Of a stretch of 19,969 bases of DNA, positions 14,375-19,969 are shown in pieces. Under the pieces are notes generated by a model that worked only from the letters and a program-made list of their open reading frames with translations, was not told the origin of the DNA and made no database searches. The number at the start of each line of letters is the position of its first letter. The first letter of the stretch is position 1. The stretch lies in NCBI GenBank assembly GCA_046047235.1, contig JBJOII010000085.1:1-19969 (forward strand), given 5' to 3'. The translations under genes and the position numbers were made by a program. This stretch comes from JBMTVN01 sp046047235 (GTDB lineage Bacteria > Verrucomicrobiota > Verrucomicrobiia > Limisphaerales > JAHDYP01).

Positions 14375-15181
14375 CTCAGTTCTTTCGTCCGGCTGGCATT
14401 CTGCCTGCCGACTGCTTCTATTGCTTTCCAGTTGCATGTCCCTTATTTGCAGCAACTTGTTCGGATTCTTGAACCGCTGAGGCGAGGGTTTCTCAACCTA
14501 AGCAATCGAGTGTGATAAGCACATCGTGTACCATTCTTAGACACAGCTCCGGGTTATCCGGATTGATTCGATCCTGGTCTCACCTGGGCAACATGTTCCT
14601 GGCGAGTGGTTTAGGTGGATTCTCAGGGCTGAAAACAGGCCTTGCACCGTGTTTTTGAGGGCGAAAACAGGGCTGAACGGATTCTGTCCAGGGGGTGCGA
14701 ATGCTTAGCTGATCCGGCAGTTTGAGAGTAATGATTGCAGGTGGTTCTTTGGATTTGGCGGTTTTTGGTGAGCCACGGGGAGTCCCGGTTTACCTATGCG
14801 GGGTCGTATGCAGGTGAGGTGATTAATCCTGCAGAGAGCTCCACTGCGAATTCGTGCTTCCTGAGGATTAAGCGGTTGCAGGTCTAGGATGGGAGAGTGC
14901 ATGGGGTGCCTGAACCGCGGAGGCCGGAGCTGATTGCCATACGCAGCGGTGCTGACCTCGAGCTGAGTTTCCAAACTGCACCGGGCGGATTTATGAGCTT
15001 TGGGTCTCGGCCGATCTGTTGGAGTCGATGGTCGGAATGGGGGAGCTGGTTCCTTTAAGGACTCCTTGCCACTGATCCAGCAACGCTTCCATCGGGTCGG
15101 GTGAGGTCGGGCCGCCAAAGGCCCGGAGGCCTTAGCCGGAACGATGCAGTTGAGTACGCATCAATAACGTGCATGCGAGGC
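14375..15181. other. Spacer with decayed plus-strand remnants
   Basis: No intact gene is seen. Near 14630-14690 two short similar phrases (CAGGGCTGAAAACAGG and GAGGGCGAAAACAGGGCTGAA) suggest a small duplication. On the + strand, 14741-14887 reads SRFTYAGSYAGEVINP and ends in SCFLRIKRLQV and a stop. Bases 14962-15072 read GRIYELWVSADLLESM. Both resemble C-terminal ends of verrucomicrobial surface proteins. Compound GGCC-rich inverted repeats lie around 15105-15140. Confidence 0.5.
14741..15072 (+). pseudogene. Possible remnants of surface-protein C-terminal domains
   Basis: Two short plus-strand readings in different frames lack any start: one ends SSTANSCFLRIKRLQV-stop at about 14887, the other contains TGRIYELWVSADLLESMVG and stops at about 15072. 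The phrase YELWVSADL is like the YTVQxSxDLxxW end domain of many exported verrucomicrobial proteins, and FLRIKR like their FYRLR ending. The order is inverted relative to an intact protein (the FLRIKR end comes first), so these may be two separate relics. Confidence 0.35.
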
Positions 15182-15715
15182 TCAGGCCTGGAGTGAGCCA
15201 ACTGCATGGCAGTTAGGCAGGGCGGTGATGTTGCCCAGCATTTCCCGCCACCCATTGCGGTTGGCCTCGCCGCGCACGGCCAGTTTGAGTGTGGGCTTGC
15301 CCCGTGGTCGACTCCACACCGCCAGCGCCGCCACGCTGGCCGGCAGATTGGTCACCAGCGCTTGAAAGCGGTAGCCGTCCAAATCCAGCAGGGTCTTGCC
15401 ATCCGCCTGCGGACGTTCTTTTACGCGCTGCCTGATTACGACCAGGCGGTGGCCGGGCCGTTCCAGTCCCACCTTCTGCACCGCCAGTCCCGGCACTTCG
15501 GTCGCCTGCCATGCCGCCTCGTCGTGGCGGCAGAGCAACTGCACCTTCTGTGTCAGCCGCGCCACGAGGATGAACTTCAACCCCAGGCCTTCGCACGCTT
15601 CCTGCACGCTGGCATCGCCGAAGCCTGAGTCCCCCCGCACCAGACCAATGCGGATGTGCGTGGGCAGTCCCTGCACCGTCTGGCGCAGAAACTCTGCGGT
15701 GCCGTTGAAGGTCAC
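15182..15715 (-). mobile_element. Fragment of an IS1380-like DDE transposase
   Basis: About 177 residues with GTAEFLRQTVQGLPTHIRI, then LVRGDSGFGD, which holds one of the DDE aspartates in the form usual for IS1380 (VxVRxDSGF), then EACEGLGLKFILVARL, a beta strand YRFQALVTNLP and RGEANRNGWREMLGN. Full transposases are about 430-450 residues; the whole N-terminal half with the first Asp is absent, so it is inactive. No start codon belongs to it: the frame runs in from an LRR fragment upstream (15716-16030). The family name rests on motif resemblance only. No terminal inverted repeats or target duplications were identified. Confidence 0.65.
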
Positions 15716-16030
15716 TTCTGCTCCGATGTGGACACTTGTCAGGTTGGCGCACCAACCGAAAGCCCTGTCTTCGATCCGGGCGATTACCGTGGGAACAGAG
15801 TAATTGCCCGTCTTGCTCTGGGGGCAGCGGAGGATTGCGTTTTGAACGTTATCGATCAGGACGCCGTCGATGCTCCGGAGATATGGGTTGTGCGGGTCTA
15901 CATTGAAGGCAGAAAGGTGGTCGCAGAATTGAACTGCCGAGGTCCCGAGCTGCGACAGGTTTCCCCCATCTGGACTGTGAGCAGGTTGGCTACGGCGCCA
16001 AGTAACCGGTCGGCGCAGAGTCTTGAAAGA
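15716..16030 (-). pseudogene. Fragment of a second LRR_5 (BspA-like) gene joined to the transposase piece
   Basis: The minus strand reads FCDHLSAFNVDPHNPY, LRSIDGVLIDN, SKTGNYSVPTVIARI and DRAFGWCANLTSVHIGAE, the same repeat order as in the intact LRR protein at 12797-14374 (which has AFGWCSALTNLSLG). It then passes without a stop into transposase sequence (VTFNGTAEF). At the upstream end a frameshift in a GGGGGAAA run near 15965 separates LLGAVANLLTVQMG from NLSQLGTSAVQF. Neither a start nor an end of the LRR gene remains. It was probably a tandem paralogue broken by insertion and deletion. Confidence 0.75.
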
Positions 16031-16111
16031 ATGAGTTAATCTTTTTCCCGATACCTGCTAATACCCACGCGTTGTCAGCTTGTCTCGGTTCATGATGTCC
16101 GAATTCAGAAC

Positions 16112-16477
16112 ATGATTATTTACGGTGTAGCACTGTTGTCCGGATGCCTGGTGATCGGAAACCTGATTGGCGAGGCACTTGGAGCCCTGCTCGGCATCAA
16201 GGCGAATGTGGGTGGTGTTGGCATTGCCATGCTGTTTCTTGTGGTGGTAACCAACTCTCGTCTTTACCAGAACCAGCATGCTGATGCGGCCAGCTCCGGG
16301 ATCCAGTTCTGGAGTGCGATGTATATCCCGATTGTTGTAGCCATGGCTGCACAGCAGAATGTGGTATCGGCGATGAAGGGGGGTATTCTGGCGGTGGTTG
16401 CCGGGGTTGCTGCGGTGGTCCTCAGTTTCATGCTGGTGCCCCTGCTGAGCCGCATCGGGTCTTCCTGGAATAGATAA
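16112..16477 (+). CDS. madL: Malonate transporter subunit MadL
   Basis: A 121-residue integral membrane protein with about four hydrophobic helices. The sequence starts MIIYGVALLSGCLVIGNLIGEALGALLGI and has the hydrophilic NSRLYQNQHAD loop and FWSAMYIPIVVAMAAQQNVV, characteristic of MadL. MadL and MadM together form a malonate uptake carrier known from malonate-utilising bacteria. ATG 16112 is the only sensible start. The stop is 15 bp before madM. It follows 70 bp of non-coding DNA after the LRR/transposase relic. A possible TTGTCA -35 box lies near 16070, but the -10 is poor. Confidence 0.9.
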   Translation: MIIYGVALLSGCLVIGNLIGEALGALLGIKANVGGVGIAMLFLVVVTNSRLYQNQHADAASSGIQFWSAMYIPIVVAMAAQQNVVSAMKGGILAVVAGVAAVVLSFMLVPLLSRIGSSWNR

Positions 16478-16492
16478 GCGGGTGAACAAGGC

Positions 16493-17257
16493 GTGTTTAC
16501 GGAAATGATCCAGACAGTCTTCGTTCGCAACAACCTGCTTGTGGCTTTTGTGGTCGTTGGGATCACGATCTGGTTTTCCTATTTTCTGGCAGGCAAATTG
16601 ACCCGGGGCCGGATACACGGGTCTGCCATCGCCATTACGATCGGTCTCATAGCGGCATATGTCGGTGGGAGCATCACGGGCGGCCGCAAGGGTGTGGCCG
16701 ACCTGACCCTGCTGGGTGGCATCGGCCTGATGGGTGGGGGCATGTTGCGGGATTTCGCCATCGTTGCCACTGCCTTTGGGGTGCAGCTTTCTGAGCTGAA
16801 GAAGGCCGGCCTGGCCGGAGCCATCTCCATCCTCGCTGGTGTCCTGTTGTCCTTTGTTGTTGGGGCGGTGGTGGCGGTGCTGTTTGGATACAACGATCCC
16901 AAGACTATCACCACCATTGGGGCTGGAACGGTGACGTACATCGTGGGACCCGTCACCGGAGAGGCGATTGGCGCCTCCCCGGAGATGATTACTTTGAGTG
17001 TCGCTGCAGGGCTGGTGAAATCGATTCTGGTCATGGTGTGCACTCCGTTGGTGGCCCGTTATATTGGCCTGGATAACCCCCAGTCCGCTATGGTCTACGG
17101 TGGGCTTATGGGTACTACGAGCGGCGTGGCAGCCGGGTTGGCTGCCACGGATCCGAAGCTGGTTCCCTATGGAGCCATGACGGCCACCTTTTACACCGGC
17201 GTGGGTTGTTTGCTGGGGCCGTCCGTCCTTTATTTTTTAGTCGGCGCATTGTTTTGA
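16493..17257 (+). CDS. madM: Malonate transporter subunit MadM
   Basis: A 254-residue membrane protein and the larger partner of MadL. It is built of hydrophobic helices with Gly-rich loops: FSYFLAGKLTRGRIHGSAIAI, GGSITGGRKGVADLTLLGG, GLMGGGMLRDFAIVATAFG, GAGTVTYIVGPVTGEAIGASPE and LMGTTSGVAAGLAATDPKL; the length matches the family. The start is GTG 16493 or ATG 16505 (four codons later). AAGG immediately precedes the GTG, a rather short spacing, so the ATG is a real alternative. It is followed by matB, so malonate taken up can be activated at once. Confidence 0.92.
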   Translation: MFTEMIQTVFVRNNLLVAFVVVGITIWFSYFLAGKLTRGRIHGSAIAITIGLIAAYVGGSITGGRKGVADLTLLGGIGLMGGGMLRDFAIVATAFGVQLSELKKAGLAGAISILAGVLLSFVVGAVVAVLFGYNDPKTITTIGAGTVTYIVGPVTGEAIGASPEMITLSVAAGLVKSILVMVCTPLVARYIGLDNPQSAMVYGGLMGTTSGVAAGLAATDPKLVPYGAMTATFYTGVGCLLGPSVLYFLVGALF

Positions 17258-17286
17258 GAGTCTGGATGCATGGAAAGATGATGGAC

Positions 17287-18777
17287 ATGAGTCAGGTGGC
17301 GTTTCCTTTTTTGGCGGGTGGTTCCGACAAGACAGCGTTGCTCGATCAGGGCCGAAGCGTGAGTTATTCCGACCTGAGCCGGCGCATTCAGTTGTTCGCG
17401 AGCGGACTACTTGCGGGTGAAACGGATCTCGGCGAGGAGCGCATAGCCTTCCTGCTTCCGGCAAGTGTGGATTACGTTACCGTCCTTCATGGGGTATGGC
17501 GGGCTGGTGGCATTGCGGTGCCCCTGAACGTGGCTTGCACCCCCAACGAGTTGGAGCATTACCTGGCCTGTGCTGGGGTCACGCGACTGGTTACCAACGG
17601 CTCCTATGCCTCATCGATGCGTGACTTGTGTGGCGAGCTGGGGGTCAGGCTCTGTTTGGTGGAGGATGTGGTGACCGACGTGGTGGTCGAGTTGCCGGTC
17701 ATCGACAAAGCCCGCCGCGGGATGATCCTTTTTACCAGCGGCACAACGAGCAAGCCCAAGGGGGTTGTTACCACGCACCGAACGATTGAGGCACAGATCA
17801 CCACCCTGGTCTCGGCCTGGAAATGGCAGGATGACGATGTGATTCCGTTGTTTCTACCGCTGCATCACATCCACGGCATCATTAACGTGTTGTGCTGCGG
17901 GCTCTGGGTTGGTGCCACCGTGGATTTATGGCCAAAGTTCGATGCGGTGGGGATTACCAGCCTGGTTGCGAATCACCGCTACACCGTTTTCATGGCTGTG
18001 CCGACGATCTACGTAAAGTTGATCCAGTTTTTTGCGACCCTGAAGCCGGAGCGTGTGGAACAGATCTGTGAGGGTTTTCGGCAGATGCGGCTCATGGTCT
18101 CTGGTTCGGCGGCCTGTCCGGCGAAGCTGTTTCATGAATGGCGTGACCTGACTTCCCAGAGTCTGCTGGAGCGCTACGGCATGACGGAGATCGGGATGGG
18201 GCTGTCCAATCCCTATGCTGGCGAGCGGAGGGCCGGTTCTGTTGGCCAGCCCTTGCCCGGGGTTCAGGTGCAGCTTTTTGATGAACAAGACAAGCCGATC
18301 ACTGAACCTGCCACACCTGGCGAGATTCGTGTGTGCGGCGACAATGTTTTCCTCGAATATTGGGACAATGAGACAGCCACGAGGGAGGCATTCAAGGATG
18401 GCTGGTTTTGCACTGGGGATGTGGCGGTGGTGGAGGATGGTTACTACCGTATCATGGGTCGTTCCTCGATCGATATCATCAAGTCTGGGGGATACAAGCT
18501 GTCTGCGCTGGAGATCGAGGGTGTCCTGCTCACCCATGAGGCGATCAAGGAAGTGGCGGTCATCGGTGTTGAGGACGAGACTTGGGGGGAGGCTGTAGTG
18601 GGAGTCGTGGTGCTCCATGGCGGAGCTTCACTGGAATACCCGGATTTCAAGGCGTGGGCTGAGGGCCGGATGTCGCCCTATAAGATTCCCAAGAAGCTCG
18701 TCCAGGTGGCGGCCCTGCCGCGCAATGCCATGGGCAAGGTCACCAAGACCGAGCTGAAGACCGCCTGCCAAGCGTGA
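17287..18777 (+). CDS. matB: Malonyl-CoA synthetase (malonate-CoA ligase)
   Basis: A 496-residue adenylate-forming ligase that turns malonate, ATP and CoA into malonyl-CoA. Motifs in order: P-loop TSGTTSKPKG (150-159), PLHHIHG, YGMTEIGMGLSNP with GERRAGSVGQPLPGV (the MatB/ACSF3 signature), DGWFCTGDVAV, the hinge block SSIDIIKSGGYKLSALEIE, and the C-terminal PRNAMGKVTK with the catalytic Lys. ATG 17287 has GGAAAG 9 bases ahead. Three nearby in-frame ATGs (17266, 17278, 17281) are alternatives. It forms an operon with madLM (29 bp gap). No malonyl-CoA decarboxylase is in the window, so the product may feed fatty acid synthesis or be decarboxylated by an enzyme encoded elsewhere. Confidence 0.93.
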   Translation: MSQVAFPFLAGGSDKTALLDQGRSVSYSDLSRRIQLFASGLLAGETDLGEERIAFLLPASVDYVTVLHGVWRAGGIAVPLNVACTPNELEHYLACAGVTRLVTNGSYASSMRDLCGELGVRLCLVEDVVTDVVVELPVIDKARRGMILFTSGTTSKPKGVVTTHRTIEAQITTLVSAWKWQDDDVIPLFLPLHHIHGIINVLCCGLWVGATVDLWPKFDAVGITSLVANHRYTVFMAVPTIYVKLIQFFATLKPERVEQICEGFRQMRLMVSGSAACPAKLFHEWRDLTSQSLLERYGMTEIGMGLSNPYAGERRAGSVGQPLPGVQVQLFDEQDKPITEPATPGEIRVCGDNVFLEYWDNETATREAFKDGWFCTGDVAVVEDGYYRIMGRSSIDIIKSGGYKLSALEIEGVLLTHEAIKEVAVIGVEDETWGEAVVGVVVLHGGASLEYPDFKAWAEGRMSPYKIPKKLVQVAALPRNAMGKVTKTELKTACQA

Positions 18778-19111
18778 CGAGGCATCACCCCGTCCGTGCT
18801 TGGCCCCGATGCCTTTCCTGTGAGGTGGGGCCCTGGATTATCTTAAACCTGGTGGAGTTCCGGCAGTCATGAAACCGGGGTCGTGCGCCAGAAGTCACGG
18901 TTGCCGTGGGGGAGGATTCGCTGCGCGCCCAAATGTCGTGATGGTTCGCCTTATACCGTGCTGAATGTTCTCTGGGTTATGGTCGGGTCCATCCCGGCCA
19001 CGGTAACCGTCACCTCTGGCGCAACGCCTACTTTCGCCCTTTCCCGCAGCCTCCGTCGGGTGGCTTTCTCCTTGGCCGGATTCGTAATGGCGACGGAGTC
19101 GAGAAATCCTG
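18778..19111. other. Spacer between matB and the tRNA promoter
   Basis: Apart from the hairpin just after matB, nothing recognisable was found. A long plus-strand open frame across it continues through the tRNA and is not credible as a gene, and the minus-strand frame is Arg/Pro/Gly-rich without family motifs. The stretch may hold decayed coding DNA. Confidence 0.5.
18780..18814 (+). terminator. Possible matB terminator
   Basis: AGGCATC (18780-18786) pairs with GATGCCT (18808-18814) around a 21-base loop, followed by TTCCTG, a few bases past the matB stop. The stem is short and the T-run poor. Confidence 0.35.
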
Positions 19112-19140
19112 TTGTCGGCAGGCGGGGAGCTGCCTATATT
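19112..19140 (+). promoter_or_regulatory. Promoter of tRNA-Leu
   Basis: TTGTCG (19112-19117) and TATATT (19135-19140) are 17 bases apart: a 5/6 -35 box and a 5/6 -10 box. Initiation near 19147 would give a short 5' leader of about 10 bases before the mature tRNA at 19157. Confidence 0.7.
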
Positions 19141-19156
19141 CCCCGCTCGCACCTGT

Positions 19157-19243
19157 GCCGGTGTGGCGGAATTGGCAGACGCGCTAGACTCAAAATCTGG
19201 TGTCCTTGCGGACGTGGGGGTTCGAGCCCCTCCACCGGTACCA
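19157..19243 (+). tRNA. tRNA-Leu(CAA), reads UUG
   Basis: An 87-base class II tRNA with CCA encoded (19241-19243). The acceptor GCCGGTG pairs with CACCGGT (first pair G-U). The D-arm contains GGCGGAATTGGCAGACGC. The anticodon stem CTAGA/TCTGG encloses loop CTCAAAA with anticodon CAA at 19191-19193. A long variable arm (TGTCCTTGCGGACG) is typical for leucine. The T-arm is GGGGG-TTCGAGC-CCCTC. A T-run (CTTTTTC) directly follows CCA and may end transcription. Structure read by eye. Confidence 0.96.
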
Positions 19244-19351
19244 CTTTTTCAGGAGAGAGAAGAGAGGAGAGGGTAGAGAGTGAGCGATGTCACCGTCTCA
19301 CTGGTTCCACAGCGCAGCACGAGTGTGTTTTTCTGCCCGGATGGCATGGGA

Positions 19352-19373
19352 CGCTTTTTGGCCCCAAAAAGCG
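19352..19373. terminator. Hairpin between tRNA-Leu and the epimerase gene
   Basis: CGCTTTTTG (19352-19360), loop GCCC, CAAAAAGCG (19365-19373) is a perfect 9 bp stem. T- and A-runs in the arms and the convergent placement suggest a two-way terminator for the tRNA transcript and the epimerase gene. Confidence 0.5.
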
Positions 19374-19425
19374 CTCCATAGGCCTAAAATCGGCCCATTT
19401 TTTTGCGTAAAATGTTCTGGGTGAG

Positions 19426-19969
19426 TTAGTTGTCGTGGTCCGACGACGAGATAACGGAGCAGAGCCAGAGGGCGCGGGGGTGGTGGAAGAAGCTTTTCCA
19501 GAGGTTGCCCTTGAGGGTGGAGGAGGGGGTGCCGTCGCGGTGGAGGTAGCCGAACCATTCGCCGTGGTGGGGATCGGCGAAGTGTCGGAAGCTCCAGTCG
19601 TGGAGTTGTTGGTGCCAGCGGGCGTATTTGGTGTTGTGGGTGAGTTGGTAGGCGAGGAGGGTGGCGATGAGTGTTTCGTCGTGGGGCCACCAGAATTTCA
19701 TATCGTGCCAGTATTCCTGGACGGGTTTGTTGTGGACGTCGCGGAAGTAGAACAGCCCGCCGCATTCGGCATCCCAGCCGCGCCGCCACATCGCATCCAG
19801 GATCGCGCAGCCCAGCCCGACCAGGCGCCGGTCGTCCCGGTGGGCGGCCTCGCGCAGGATGAACCATGCCGCCTCGATCGCGTGCCCGGGGTTCAGCGTG
19901 CGGCCGTCGAAGTGATCGATCGGTTCGCCTGACGGATCCACCACCTCCATCAGCGCGCCGATCTCCGGC
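19426..19969 (-). CDS. N-acylglucosamine 2-epimerase (AGE)-family protein, C-terminal half (5' partial)
   Basis: The last 180 or so residues of an (alpha/alpha)6-barrel sugar epimerase/isomerase; family members are about 390-430 long. The frame stays open to the window edge (PEIGAL precedes the first ATG at 19950), so the start lies beyond it. Visible motifs: FDGRTLNPGHAIEAAWFILREA with the conserved His-Glu pair, FYFRDVHNKPV, KFWWPHDETLIATLLAY, GEWFGYLHRDGTP and KGNLWKSFFHHPRALWLC, carrying the expected catalytic His and Glu residues. AGE-family enzymes interconvert N-acetylglucosamine/N-acetylmannosamine, or cellobiose/glucosyl-mannose, or isomerise free sugars; which one cannot be told from this half. 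Confidence 0.9.
   Translation of the reverse strand, partial: PEIGALMEVVDPSGEPIDHFDGRTLNPGHAIEAAWFILREAAHRDDRRLVGLGCAILDAMWRRGWDAECGGLFYFRDVHNKPVQEYWHDMKFWWPHDETLIATLLAYQLTHNTKYARWHQQLHDWSFRHFADPHHGEWFGYLHRDGTPSSTLKGNLWKSFFHHPRALWLCSVISSSDHDN

Noticed and set aside
14705..15118. 137-codon minus-strand frame between the LRR genes
   Set aside because: Pro/Arg/His-rich composition with no motif; the opposite strand gives better, though broken, similarity.
15105..15255. Terminal inverted repeat of the transposase fragment
   Set aside because: GGCC-rich inverted pieces are present, but no matching partner was found at the other end near 15715.
18883..19410. 175-codon plus-strand frame over the tRNA region
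   Set aside because: It runs straight through tRNA-Leu and its promoter, and the protein has no recognisable domain.

Overview
This is about 20 kb of GC-rich bacterial chromosome. Several gene types point to Verrucomicrobiota, perhaps an Opitutae-like lineage. They are secreted SGNH and alpha/beta esterases, a DUF5117/DUF4953 metzincin, a BspA-like LRR_5 protein, a relic sigma factor with a THWSLV start, an AGE-family epimerase and short intergenic GTAGGG/CCCTAC elements. The phylum call is inference from gene content; no 16S or phylogenetic marker was compared.

Left part (1-5700). The window opens inside the C-terminal activation domain of cobalamin-dependent methionine synthase (metH). A stand-alone cyclic-nucleotide-binding-domain protein follows, then two exported hydrolases in tandem (SGNH/GDSL esterase and BD-FAE-like alpha/beta hydrolase). 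On the minus strand lies a group read dodecin > rsgA > LysM/amidase_3 cell-wall hydrolase.

Switch region (5700-6790). The dodecin gene has a decayed tandem copy with a frameshift and a lost 3' end. Around it are three 34-40 bp REP-like palindromes sharing the arm ACGGATWAT. The base-composition strand bias also changes here: the + strand is C-rich to the left and G-rich to the right, whichever strand the genes lie on.

Middle (6788-14374). This part holds a secreted ADPRM-like metallophosphatase, a repeat-bearing 680 bp spacer, an 88-kDa-class exported zinc metalloprotease and a secreted fasciclin protein with a near-consensus promoter. It continues with a relic in which the front of an ECF-like sigma factor is joined to the tail of an FG-GAP protein, and a 525-residue LRR_5 surface protein.

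Right part (14375-end). A graveyard of fragments comes first: plus-strand C-terminal remnants and a second LRR gene joined in frame to a piece of IS1380-like transposase. Then come a compact malonate uptake and activation operon (madL-madM-matB), a tRNA-Leu(CAA) with a clear promoter, and the 3' half of an N-acylglucosamine 2-epimerase-family gene running off the edge.

There is no CRISPR array, prophage or obvious defence island. The most unusual material is the decayed and palindromic DNA at 5.7-6.8 kb and 11.7-16.0 kb, and the strand-composition switch.
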